Part shown: piece after piece, positions 1 to 7,090 of the stretch
Position numbering within the stretch: the stretch's first letter is position 1
Layout: each line of letters opens with the position of its first letter
Source: Christensenella sp. UBA7102
Lineage (GTDB): Bacteria; Bacillota; Clostridia; Christensenellales; UBA1750
Assembly: GCA_002492415.1 (NCBI GenBank)
Contig: DKYK01000017.1
Coordinates: 1 to 30,770 of the forward strand
DNA: 30,770 nt
Direction: 5' to 3'
Made by a program: the position numbers and the translations under genes
The notes under the pieces: model-generated
What the model was told of the DNA's origin: nothing
The model's database searches: none
Seen by the model: only the letters and a program-made list of their open reading frames with translations

Positions 1-245
1 GCACAGAACTCCACGACCTTGCCCTGCTCCACGACCACCATGCACTGGCCCTCGTTGACCGCAACGATAGAGCCGTTGGTGATGATGTTGGGCTCTCCCT
101 GTGTGTTGCTGGAACGGCTGGAGACGCGCTTTTGTCCCTTCTGAACGAGCACGTTTTCCGCCAGCGCATCGCAGTAGATGTATTCCTTCCACTGATCTGC
201 CAGCACGCCGCCCACGGCCCCGCCGATCGCTTTGATCAAACCCAT
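1..245 (-). CDS. SPFH-domain protein, YdjI-like (N-terminal part only)
   Basis: Only the first 81 codons are in the window; the gene runs off the left edge. The start is the ATG at 245 (reverse strand) with an AAGAGG-type ribosome site just upstream. The N-terminus MGLIKAIGGAVGGVLADQWK, followed by a YIYC segment and a KGQKR...SSNT...IITNGS stretch ending in VVEQGKVVEF, matches my memory of the Bacillus YdjI / 'virion core protein' family. These are SPFH proteins that begin with a short membrane-associating glycine-rich stretch. In Bacillus the family is linked to the cell-envelope stress response; no role is shown here. The call rests on family resemblance of the N-terminus only. Confidence 0.72.
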   Translation of the reverse strand, partial: MGLIKAIGGAVGGVLADQWKEYIYCDALAENVLVQKGQKRVSSRSSNTQGEPNIITNGSIVAVNEGQCMVVVEQGKVVEFC

Positions 246-345
246 AACGCATTCCTCTTTTCCGCGGTTTCCCGCCAGTATTTTCCCTTAGCATTTATTG
301 TACAAAAAAACCCCGCGCATTTCAATCCGCCCACTCTAAAATGAC

Positions 346-365
346 GGTTTTGGAGTTTCAAAACC
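346..365 (-). terminator. weak hairpin downstream of ybaK
   Basis: A perfect 7-bp inverted repeat (GGTTTTG / CAAAACC, 6-nt loop) lies just past the ybaK stop codon. On the reverse strand it is followed by GTCATTTTAG, a poor U-tract. It may terminate ybaK, but the stem is short and AT-rich. Confidence 0.3.
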
Positions 366-375
366 CTTGCCGGGC

Positions 376-855
376 CTACGTCACATCGCACACCACAGCG
401 TCCGTGTAGCGGATCAAATCCTCCGGATCCAGCACCAGCTGCACGCCGCGCTGCCCTGCGCTGACCGCGATGCGACCGCACAGCAGGCACGTCTCGTCAA
501 TATATGTCGGATATTTCTTCTTCATTCCGATGGGCGAGCAGCCGCCGCGGATGTAACCGGTCAGCGAAAGCAGCTCCCTCATGGGCGTCATTTCCACCTT
601 TTTATCGCCTGCTGCATGGGCCAATTTCTTGAGGTCCACCTCCAGCTCCACGGGAATGACGCACACCATCACGCCCTGCCTTTCCCCACGCAGCACCAGG
701 GTTTTGAACACCTCTTCAGGCTTCATTCCCGTTTTTTTCGCGACGGTCACGCCGCTCAGGTCCTGCTCATCCACCTCATACGTCATGGTCGAAAACGCCA
801 CGCCCGCGGCCCTGAGCAGCCGCATCGCGTTGGTAACAACCGGCTTTTCCGCCAT
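376..855 (-). CDS. ybaK: YbaK/EbsC-family Cys-tRNA(Pro) deacylase
   Basis: The 159-residue product has the length of E. coli YbaK. The family hydrolyses cysteine wrongly attached to tRNA-Pro by prolyl-tRNA synthetase, a trans-editing step in the cytosol. Visible family features are the N-terminal NAMRLLRAAG, the HYE-like turn replaced here by MTYEVDEQDLSG, the KTGMKPEEVFKTLVL core, and the C-terminal IRGGCSPIGMKKKYPTYIDE, the glycine-rich GGxSPxG motif with the conserved lysines. The start is the ATG at 855, giving MAEKPVVTNAM, with GGAGG/AGAGGCGG upstream; longer in-frame extensions run into the promoter region and lack homology. The gene is monocistronic and divergent from murA. Confidence 0.92.
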   Translation of the reverse strand: MAEKPVVTNAMRLLRAAGVAFSTMTYEVDEQDLSGVTVAKKTGMKPEEVFKTLVLRGERQGVMVCVIPVELEVDLKKLAHAAGDKKVEMTPMRELLSLTGYIRGGCSPIGMKKKYPTYIDETCLLCGRIAVSAGQRGVQLVLDPEDLIRYTDAVVCDVT

Positions 856-1014
856 ATCTTCCGCCTCTTTTCCTCCAGTTGCGGGGCGTTTTTTCCCCTG
901 CACAGTCTCTATGATACGGCATATTCCCTGCCATTGCAAGCCAATACAGTGCGTTTTTATGCGCCTTGCACGCGAATTTTTCCTGTGCATGGCGCATTGT
1001 ACCCGGCCTTTTAC

Positions 1015-1043
1015 TTGTATTATGGTTGGAAGTTGTGTATAAT
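1015..1043 (+). promoter_or_regulatory. murA promoter
   Basis: TTGTAT at 1015-1020, a 17-bp spacer and a perfect TATAAT at 1038-1043 give a near-consensus vegetative promoter about 60 bp before murA. Confidence 0.8.
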
Positions 1044-1064
1044 GGGAAGGGTTAGCAGGAATTA

Positions 1065-1083
1065 GGGAGGTGCGCCGGCGCAC
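1065..1083 (+). promoter_or_regulatory. distant Shine-Dalgarno plus 14-nt palindrome in murA leader
   Basis: GGGAGG (1065-1070) is the only Shine-Dalgarno-like sequence in the murA leader, yet it lies about 34 nt before the ATG at 1105. Immediately after it is the perfect palindrome GTGCGCCGGCGCAC (1070-1083). No ATG, GTG or TTG is available in frame between the upstream TAG at 1063 and the ATG. A fold here would shorten the distance between the two sites; this is inference. Confidence 0.4.
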
Positions 1084-1104
1084 AGCACGCCCGGCATTTT
1101 CAAT

Positions 1105-2379
1105 ATGGCAGAAAAACTGAGGATCTACGGCGGGCGCAGGCTGGAAGGTACGGTCGTGGTCAATGGCGGCAAAAACGCCGCTCTGGCCATCATTCCCGCA
1201 GCGCTGCTCAGCAGCGAACCATGCACCATCGAAAACCTTCCCCAGGTCAGCGATATTGCCGCGCTTCGGGATATACTGGAGGAGTTGGGCGCCAGCGTAA
1301 CGCTGGCAGGCTCATCCATGACCATTGATCCGCGCGGAGTGCACAGCACGTTTGTCTCCGAGGAGCATGCCTGGCGTCTGCGCGCATCCTATTATTTTGT
1401 CGGCGCGCTGCTGGGCGTGTTCGGCAAGGCCGACGTCTCCTATCCCGGCGGCTGCGCCATCGGCTCCCGACCCATCGATCAGCACATCAAGGGCTTTGAG
1501 GCGCTGGGCGCGGAGGTAACGGTTGACAACAGCATGATCTGCGCGCGCGCGGAGCACGGCCTGCATGGCGCAGAAATCTATCTGGACATGCCCTCTGTGG
1601 GTGCGACCATCAACATCATGCTGGCCGCTACCCGCGCCAAGGGCAATACCATCATCGTAAACGCGGGTAAAGAACCGCACATCGTGGACCTTGCCAACTT
1701 CATCAACGCAATGGGCGGTTCAGTCAAAGGGGCGGGCACGGACACCATCCGCATCCGCGGCGGCAGGCCGATGCACGGCTGCACCTACACCGTCATTCCC
1801 GATCAGATTGAGGCCGGCACGCTGATGATCGCCGCGGCGGCCACGGCTGGCGACGTGCTCATCCGCGGCGCGCTGCCCACGCACATGGAAGCGCTGACGG
1901 CAAAGCTGCTGGAGATGGGCGCGCGCGTGGACGAGGGCGTCGGTGAGGACAGCATCCGCGTCCGCTCCGACGGCAACCATCGCCACGTCAACATCAAAAC
2001 GCTGCCCTATCCCGGCTTCCCCACGGACCTGCAGCAGCCCATGAGCGCGCTGCTGTCCACCGCGCGGGGCACTTCCATCATCAATGAGACCATCTACGAG
2101 ATGCGCCATCGCCATCTGGACGAAATTCGCCGCATGGGTGGGCAATCGGAGGTTCGCGACCGCATCGCCATTATCGACGGCGTTCCCAAACTGACAGGAT
2201 GCGCCGTGACCGCCACCGACCTGCGCGCGGGCGCTGCGCTGGTGGTCGCGGGACTGATGGCCGAGGGCGTGACGGACATCTACAATGTTCAGTTCATCGA
2301 CCGCGGCTATGAGCATCTGGAAAAAAAGCTCAGTCAGCTGGGCGCCAGGATCGAACGCCTGCCCGCCGACGCCGATTGA
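1105..2379 (+). CDS. murA: UDP-N-acetylglucosamine 1-carboxyvinyltransferase
   Basis: This enzyme transfers enolpyruvate from phosphoenolpyruvate to UDP-GlcNAc, the first committed step of peptidoglycan synthesis, in the cytosol. The 424-residue product has the usual MurA length and the EPSP-synthase-like inside-out barrel fold. The start reads MAEKLRIYGGRRLEGTV, then NGGKNAALA (the conserved KN pair near residue 22). The catalytic cysteine loop is GGCAIGSRPID with Cys117, equivalent to Cys115 of E. coli and the target of fosfomycin. PGFPTDLQQP and the C-terminal DRGYEHLEKKL are also typical. Firmicutes often carry two MurA paralogues; which one this is cannot be told. It has its own promoter and a strong terminator, so it is a single-gene unit. 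Confidence 0.96.
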   Translation: MAEKLRIYGGRRLEGTVVVNGGKNAALAIIPAALLSSEPCTIENLPQVSDIAALRDILEELGASVTLAGSSMTIDPRGVHSTFVSEEHAWRLRASYYFVGALLGVFGKADVSYPGGCAIGSRPIDQHIKGFEALGAEVTVDNSMICARAEHGLHGAEIYLDMPSVGATINIMLAATRAKGNTIIVNAGKEPHIVDLANFINAMGGSVKGAGTDTIRIRGGRPMHGCTYTVIPDQIEAGTLMIAAAATAGDVLIRGALPTHMEALTAKLLEMGARVDEGVGEDSIRVRSDGNHRHVNIKTLPYPGFPTDLQQPMSALLSTARGTSIINETIYEMRHRHLDEIRRMGGQSEVRDRIAIIDGVPKLTGCAVTATDLRAGAALVVAGLMAEGVTDIYNVQFIDRGYEHLEKKLSQLGARIERLPADAD

Positions 2380-2396
2380 TTCATGCAAGGAATTGG

Positions 2397-2430
2397 GACA
2401 ATGAACCCTCGCGTTCATTGTCTTTTGTTG
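2397..2430 (+). terminator. murA rho-independent terminator
   Basis: A perfect 10-bp stem, GACAATGAAC / GTTCATTGTC, with loop CCTCGC is followed directly by TTTTGTTG. Confidence 0.9.
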
Positions 2431-2442
2431 TAAAAGCCCATT

Positions 2443-2520
2443 AACCCGCAGGCGGCGGATGAAATCATCCCATACCGCCCCCGGAAGCCCGGGAATTCTG
2501 TCAGACGGCGGGTTCTTTTC
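2443..2520 (+). ncRNA. possible structured leader/attenuator upstream of the VOC gene
   Basis: AACCCGC (2443-2449) and GCGGGTT (2508-2514) form a perfect 7-bp outer stem. They enclose an inner hairpin (GGCGG...CCGCC with GGATG/CATCC inside) and a second short stem (CCCGG...CCGGG). The outer stem runs into TTCTTTTC. The total of 72 nt mimics tRNA size, but there is no T-loop or recognisable anticodon arm. It could be a leader with a terminator-like end controlling the gene at 2566, or a plain degenerate terminator. No known riboswitch was recognised. Confidence 0.3.
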
Positions 2521-2565
2521 CCCGTCTCATTCCCCCGATCCAGGTTTTCAAAAGGAGGTCTTTCC

Positions 2566-2949
2566 ATGCTGCCCTTCTCTGCCGTGCATCACGTCGCCAT
2601 CCTCGTTGGCGACTACGCCGCTTCGCGCGCGTTTTACGTGGATAAGCTGGGGTTTTCCGTGATACGCGAAAACTACCGCCCTGCCCGCGGAGACTGGAAG
2701 CTGGACCTTGCCTGCGGGGACATCGAACTGGAACTGTTCAGCGCGCCGGACAGTCCCGCACGCGTGACCAACCCCGAGGCGCGCGGCCTGCGTCATCTGG
2801 CCTTCCGCGTGGACGACGTGGAGATCGCCGTGCGCGAGTTGGCCGCGGCGGGCATCGAATGCGAGCCCATCCGCATGGACGAGTTCACCGGCGGACGCAT
2901 GACCTTCTTTCGTGACCCCGACGACCTGCCATTGGAAATCCACGAGTGA
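2566..2949 (+). CDS. VOC-family (glyoxalase I-like) protein, YaeR type
   Basis: The 127-residue protein aligns by eye along its whole length with E. coli YaeR. Shared segments are VHHVAILVGDYAASRAFYVD near the N-terminus, YRPARGDWKLDLA, GLRHLAFRVDDVE in the middle, and FFRDPDDLPLEIHE at the end. The family has two beta-alpha-beta-beta-beta modules holding one divalent metal through His and Glu side chains; His8/His9, the central His of GLRHLAF and the C-terminal Glu are present. The substrate is unknown for this group, so glyoxalase activity should not be assumed. A strong AAGGAGG site lies 8 nt before the ATG. The gene is preceded by a possible structured leader. Confidence 0.85.
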   Translation: MLPFSAVHHVAILVGDYAASRAFYVDKLGFSVIRENYRPARGDWKLDLACGDIELELFSAPDSPARVTNPEARGLRHLAFRVDDVEIAVRELAAAGIECEPIRMDEFTGGRMTFFRDPDDLPLEIHE

Positions 2950-2967
2950 GCGGCTCTTGACGCCGGC

Positions 2968-3345
2968 CTATCCCTCCATGGGCCAGGGGACCTCCACCAT
3001 GCCCGCGCGCAGCGCCGTGCGCGCCGATTTTTCGTTGTCCATGCTGCACAGGTAGAGCACGGGGCCGTCCGCCGCACGCAGCGCCGCCTGCACGCAGGCC
3101 GTGGCGTAGCCCCGCCCGCGGTGGTGCACGTCGGTCTCCACCGTGATGTGTCGATAGCCCTGCGCATCGGGCCCGCGCAACACCGCCCAGGCGACAATGC
3201 GTCCCCCGCGCTCCACGCCCCAGCCCTCGCCCTTGGGCATGCGCACCGCGCCCAGCACGGGCAGACTGCCGTCCAGAGGGCGCACCGGGATGACGGGCGG
3301 CTGCGTATTCCCCGGTATAAAGGCCAGAATCTTCACGTTTTTCAT
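2968..3345 (-). CDS. GNAT-family N-acetyltransferase
   Basis: A 125-residue protein with the acetyl-CoA-binding motif A of GNAT enzymes: TVETDVHHRGRGYATACVQA contains the R/Q-x-x-G-x-G/A pyrophosphate loop (HRGRGYA). It is followed by a strand (PVLYLCSMDN) and an EKSARTALRAGM helix, matching the usual N-x-x-A-x-x-x-Y/L...G motif B. The N-terminal third is shorter than in many members. The acceptor substrate cannot be inferred. The start at 3345 has GGAGAG upstream. Only 32 bp separate it from the divergent helicase gene, so its promoter must lie inside that gene. Confidence 0.82.
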   Translation of the reverse strand: MKNVKILAFIPGNTQPPVIPVRPLDGSLPVLGAVRMPKGEGWGVERGGRIVAWAVLRGPDAQGYRHITVETDVHHRGRGYATACVQAALRAADGPVLYLCSMDNEKSARTALRAGMVEVPWPMEG

Positions 3346-3377
3346 ACTTTTCTCTCCAAATTGACCGCAAGGGTGAG

Positions 3378-5702
3378 GTGACGTTTTCCGTGGAAAAGAC
3401 CGCTTGCCGCGCGTCCGTGCACGCCGTGGTGGAATTCGCGCTGATGGGTGGGGATCTTGTGCCCGGCGCGTCCGCCGAACGGCTCCTGGAAGGCGTGCGC
3501 GGCCATCGCAGCCTGCAGAGCGTGGAAGAGGAGGGCGTGCTCAACGAAGTGCCTGTGCGCCGCACCGTAGAGGGGCAGCGCGTGTCGCTGACCGTATACG
3601 GGCGCATCGACCGGCTGTACGGACTGGATATGCTTGAGGAGATCAAGACGACGTTGGGGCGCCCGCTCGAACAGGGCGATCCGCTGCACTGGGCACAGGC
3701 GGAATGCTATGCGCACATGCTCTGCGAGCAGGAGGGGCTTCCCTTCCTGGGCGTGCGGCTGACCTACCTGAACCTCTCCGACGGCGACATTACGCGGCTG
3801 ACGCGCACGTTCACGCGCGAAGCGCTCGCCGACCGGTTTACCCGCTACACAGAGCCCTACCTGGCCCGACTGGATCGGTTGGATGCCCACCGCGCGGCGC
3901 TGCGCGGACAGATGGAGGCGCTGGCCTTCCCCTACCCCGCCTATCGCTCGGGCCAACGCGAACTCGCCGCCGAAATCTATCGCACCATACGGGATGGTAA
4001 AATGCTGCTGGCGCAAGCCCCCACCGGTACGGGCAAGACCATGGCCGCGCTCTTTCCCGCGCTCAAGGGCATCGGGCAGGGGTGCGTGGAGCGCATTTTC
4101 TACCTTACGGCGCGCACCACAGCGCGGCAGGCGGCGTTCGACGCGCTCGGACTGCTGCCCGCAGGTGAGCTGCGCGCGGTGGCGCTGTACGCACGGGAGA
4201 GCAGCTGCGCGCAGGAGCGACCCTCCTGCCGCTCCGGGCTGTGCGCGCGGCAAATCGGCTATTACGACCGCTTGCCCGCCGCGCTGGACGAAGCGCTGGC
4301 CCAGGGCGGATCCTTCACACGCGAGCGGGTGCGCGGCATCGCTGACGCGCATGATCTTTGCCCATTCGAGTTCTCGCTGGATCTTTCGCTGGAGTGCGAC
4401 GTGATCGTGTGCGATTACAACTACCTGTTCGACCCGCGCGTGCGGCTGCAGCGCTATGCGACCGGGGGCCGAAAGGGCCAGGTGCTGCTCATCGACGAGG
4501 CGCACAATCTGCCCGACCGCGCGCGGGACATGTATTCCGCCGCGCTGTCCGTCCGGCAGTTTGACGCAGCGCGCAGGAGCATTGAGAAGGGGCGCAGGAA
4601 GGAGCCGCTGTACCTTCGCCTGCGCGCGTTGTGCAAAAGCATTTGCACTGCGGCCGCTGCGGGCGCGTTGCCCCGCGCTGAGCGCGACGCCCGTCAGGAG
4701 ATTGTGGAGCGCTGCGAGGACGCGCTGTGCGCGCTGCAGGATTCCGACGCGCTGGCAAGCGAGACGGCGTCCGAGCTGTCGCTCGCGCTGTCAACCTTCC
4801 TCTATCACTCCGCGCACTGGGACGAAAACGACTTTCTGCTCTTTTCGGGCGGCAAGACGGAACCCACGCTGACGCTGTTCTGTGCGGACGCCGCGCAAAA
4901 AACCGCCGCGGTGCTCAAGCGCAGCCGAGCGGCGGTGCTGTTTTCGGCGACGCTCTCGCCCATGGAGTTCTATCGAACGCTGACCAGCGCCTCTCCCGAC
5001 GCCGCCTGCGTCTACCTGCTTTCGCCCTTTCCCCCGGAAAACCTGCTGGTGCTGCATTTGCCCGTCAGCACGCGCTACGCCGCGCGCGAGCGCACGCTGC
5101 CCCGCGTCGTCTCGGCGATTCTCGCCCTGGCCCGGTCGCGGGAGAGGGGCAATTTCATCGCGTTTTTTCCCTCCTATGCCTATCTTGCGAAGGCGCGGGA
5201 GCTACTCGAGGCGAGCCTTGATCCGAACACGGAGCTGCTGACGCAGGATCGGCAGATGGACGAAACGGCGCGCGCGCAGTTCCTGGCGCGCTTTTCGCCG
5301 GAGCCGACGAAGCGGCTGCTGGCGCTGTGCGTGCTGGGCGGCGCGTTCTCCGAGGGCGTGGACCTGCCCGCTGAGCGCCTGTGCGGCGCGGCCATCGTGG
5401 GCGTGGGATTGCCGCAAGTGGGCGTGGAGCGCGAAACGCTCAGGACCCGGTACGAGGAACAGTATGGCAGCGGCTATGCCTATGCCTACGCTTACCCGGG
5501 GCTGGGCAAGGCGCTGCAGGCGGCGGGACGCATCATCCGTTCCGAATCGGATCGCGGCGCGCTGCTGCTCATTGATGATCGCTACGGTCGAGAGGACTAC
5601 CGTGCGCTGCTGCCCCGGCAATGGTCGCCCATCTGCGTACATACAGACGCAGAAATCGCCGCGCACACGGCGCGCTTTTTCGGCGGCTGCGTCACTCAAT
5701 GA
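3378..5702 (+). CDS. PD-(D/E)XK nuclease-domain plus DinG/XPD-like Fe-S DNA helicase
   Basis: The 774-residue protein joins two activities. The N-terminal 170 residues resemble a Cas4/RecB-type PD-(D/E)XK nuclease: GRIDRL supplies the Asp, LEEIKTT the E-x-K, followed by QAECYAH. A superfamily 2 helicase of the DinG/XPD class follows: Walker A APTGTGKT at residues 214-221, then cysteines at about 277, 284, 289 and 328 matching the four-cysteine iron-sulfur cluster of this class, and a DEAH box in LLIDEAHNLPD near 371. C-terminal motifs are GGAFSEGVDLP and QAAGRIIRSESDRG. It likely acts in DNA repair or unwinding of damaged structures. The start codon is GTG at 3378 with a weak AAGGG site. It converges on niaR with an 11-bp overlap. 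Confidence 0.88.
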   Translation: MTFSVEKTACRASVHAVVEFALMGGDLVPGASAERLLEGVRGHRSLQSVEEEGVLNEVPVRRTVEGQRVSLTVYGRIDRLYGLDMLEEIKTTLGRPLEQGDPLHWAQAECYAHMLCEQEGLPFLGVRLTYLNLSDGDITRLTRTFTREALADRFTRYTEPYLARLDRLDAHRAALRGQMEALAFPYPAYRSGQRELAAEIYRTIRDGKMLLAQAPTGTGKTMAALFPALKGIGQGCVERIFYLTARTTARQAAFDALGLLPAGELRAVALYARESSCAQERPSCRSGLCARQIGYYDRLPAALDEALAQGGSFTRERVRGIADAHDLCPFEFSLDLSLECDVIVCDYNYLFDPRVRLQRYATGGRKGQVLLIDEAHNLPDRARDMYSAALSVRQFDAARRSIEKGRRKEPLYLRLRALCKSICTAAAAGALPRAERDARQEIVERCEDALCALQDSDALASETASELSLALSTFLYHSAHWDENDFLLFSGGKTEPTLTLFCADAAQKTAAVLKRSRAAVLFSATLSPMEFYRTLTSASPDAACVYLLSPFPPENLLVLHLPVSTRYAARERTLPRVVSAILALARSRERGNFIAFFPSYAYLAKARELLEASLDPNTELLTQDRQMDETARAQFLARFSPEPTKRLLALCVLGGAFSEGVDLPAERLCGAAIVGVGLPQVGVERETLRTRYEEQYGSGYAYAYAYPGLGKALQAAGRIIRSESDRGALLLIDDRYGREDYRALLPRQWSPICVHTDAEIAAHTARFFGGCVTQ

Positions 5703-6210
5703 GCAAACCCTCCGCGCGCAGCGCCTGCACGACGGCTTCCAGCTCTTCCTGCCCCGGGGCCTCCAGCGTATGCAGGTGTACGCCGCCGGTGAGCATGGAG
5801 ATGGGCGTGGTACCCCCCTTTTCAAAGTGCGCCATGAATACCTCCACGCCCGCACGGGTGCGCAGCATCAGCGGCGCGGAGATCTCCCCGTAGACGGGGT
5901 GCTCAATGGAAACATCCACCACCGTGCCGCCGTTTTCTACGATGAGCTCCAACTCCCTGCGCATGCGGGCATTGTCCGTATGCCGCGCGGCCACTACGCG
6001 GCGAGCGACCGCAGCGGGCGCGGTTGTGGGCATCAGGTAGCCTTCCGGCGTTGCAAATATGTTGGCGCCGCCCGTGCGCAGCAGCGCAATGTCCTGCACG
6101 ATCACCTGGCGGCTGACGCCCATGCGCCGCGCCAGCTCCGTGCCCGTCACAGGCTGGGTACGGCCGCGAAGCAGCTGCAAAATTGCGGTGCGCCTTTCTC
6201 TAGCGTCCAT
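5692..6210 (-). CDS. niaR: NiaR-type transcriptional repressor (HTH plus 3H domain)
   Basis: The 172-residue product has an N-terminal winged helix (RRTAILQLLRG...VTGTELARRMGVSRQVIVQDIALLR) followed by a 3H domain with the histidines that name it: ARHTDN, IEHPVYG, and GVHLHTLE near residue 150. In characterised Firmicute NiaR the 3H domain binds niacin and the protein represses NAD biosynthesis or niacin transport genes. The ATG at 6210 was chosen because GGGGGAG lies 7 nt upstream and the protein then has normal family length. It lies 19 nt downstream of the peptidase gene and is probably co-transcribed with it. No niacin gene is in the window, so its targets must be elsewhere. Confidence 0.88.
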   Translation of the reverse strand: MDARERRTAILQLLRGRTQPVTGTELARRMGVSRQVIVQDIALLRTGGANIFATPEGYLMPTTAPAAVARRVVAARHTDNARMRRELELIVENGGTVVDVSIEHPVYGEISAPLMLRTRAGVEVFMAHFEKGGTTPISMLTGGVHLHTLEAPGQEELEAVVQALRAEGLLIE

Positions 6211-6229
6211 GCGTCGCTCCCCCTTTTTG

Positions 6230-6937
6230 TCAGTCCCGACTGTTCCTGCCGCGGCCCACAATGGTCAGCAGCCGCAGCAGCTGCGCCACGGCGGCAAAGG
6301 CGGCGGCAAGATAAGTGGACGCCGCGGCGGAAAGCACCTTGCGCGCCTTGGGCGCCTCCTCCTGCGTGAGCAGGCCGCAGCTGCTCAGCGCCTTCATTGC
6401 GCGGTTGGACGCATTGAGCTCCACAGGCAGCGTAATGATTTGAAAGGCCACCGCCAGCGCGTAGAGCGCGACGCCCGCCAGCGCCACATAGTAGGAGTTG
6501 AGGAACAGCCCCACCAGCAGCAGCGGGACGGATGCACGCGAACCAAAGTTGACCAGCGGAACGATGGAGTTGCGCAGCATCAGCGGCGCGTAGCCTTGCG
6601 CGTGCTGAATGGCGTGCCCCGCCTCATGCGCAGCCACGCCCAGCGCCGCAATGGAATTGGAGTCAAACACGCTCTCGGATAATTGCAGCGTCTTGTTCTT
6701 TGGATTATAATGATCGGTGAGGTTGCCGCGCACGCGTCCGATGGCCACGTCGTAGACGCCCTGGCTGTTCATCACCATCTGGGCCGCCTGCGCCGCCGTC
6801 ACGCCGGATTGCGCCGCCACGCGGGAAAACTTGCGGAACGTGCTCTGCACCGCGCCCTGCGCGATCATGCCCAGCACCGCCGCAACGATGACCAGCAGCA
6901 TCGCGTCATAATAAGTGAAATGGAATTCATACGGCAT
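6230..6937 (-). CDS. membrane zinc metallopeptidase, YugP family
   Basis: A 235-residue membrane protein with the zincin signature HEAGH at residues 104-108 (GVAAHEAGHAIQHA), preceded by an N-terminal membrane helix and followed by several hydrophobic spans (SVPLLLVGLFLNSYYVALAGVALYALAV and others). ELNASNRAMKALSSCGLL, downstream, is typical of the YugP/Zn-dependent protease group. The third zinc ligand is probably the Glu in the LPVELNAS segment. The physiological substrate is unknown. The start ATG at 6937 has GGAGG about 10 nt upstream and a recognisable promoter. A longer reading frame extends upstream but is not needed. Confidence 0.88.
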   Translation of the reverse strand: MPYEFHFTYYDAMLLVIVAAVLGMIAQGAVQSTFRKFSRVAAQSGVTAAQAAQMVMNSQGVYDVAIGRVRGNLTDHYNPKNKTLQLSESVFDSNSIAALGVAAHEAGHAIQHAQGYAPLMLRNSIVPLVNFGSRASVPLLLVGLFLNSYYVALAGVALYALAVAFQIITLPVELNASNRAMKALSSCGLLTQEEAPKARKVLSAAASTYLAAAFAAVAQLLRLLTIVGRGRNSRD

Positions 6938-6968
6938 AGTCCCAAACACCTCCGTTGTTTCTGGTTCA

Positions 6969-6997
6969 ATTATATATAAAACTTTTCCTCCCGTAAA
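6969..6997 (-). promoter_or_regulatory. promoter of the YugP-niaR unit
   Basis: Reading leftward, TTTACG (6997-6992), 17 bp, then TATAAT (6974-6969) lie about 32 bp before the peptidase start codon. Confidence 0.65.
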
Positions 6998-7009
6998 GCG
7001 CATTTGGCT

Positions 7010-7025
7010 CAAAATTGCAATTTTG
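7010..7025. promoter_or_regulatory. 16-bp perfect palindrome in divergent intergenic region
   Basis: CAAAATTGCAATTTTG reads identically on both strands. It sits between the divergent YugP and GTPase genes, 12 bp upstream of the leftward -35 element, so it is well placed as an operator. No regulator is assigned. Confidence 0.45.
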
Positions 7026-7090
7026 CGCACGAAAGCCGCGTTTCTCATCTCCAGCCGCATTCCCACTCTCGACCGCAAGGAGCCGACGAC

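Noticed and set aside
1070..1120. A GTG-started 16-codon leader peptide overlapping the murA start.
   Set aside because: The GGGAGG motif overlaps the GTG itself, leaving no spacing for a ribosome to use it.
2443..2514. A 72-nt segment with a 7-bp outer stem considered as a tRNA.
   Set aside because: There is no T-loop, no D-arm and no anticodon stem in the expected places, and no CCA or discriminator pattern.
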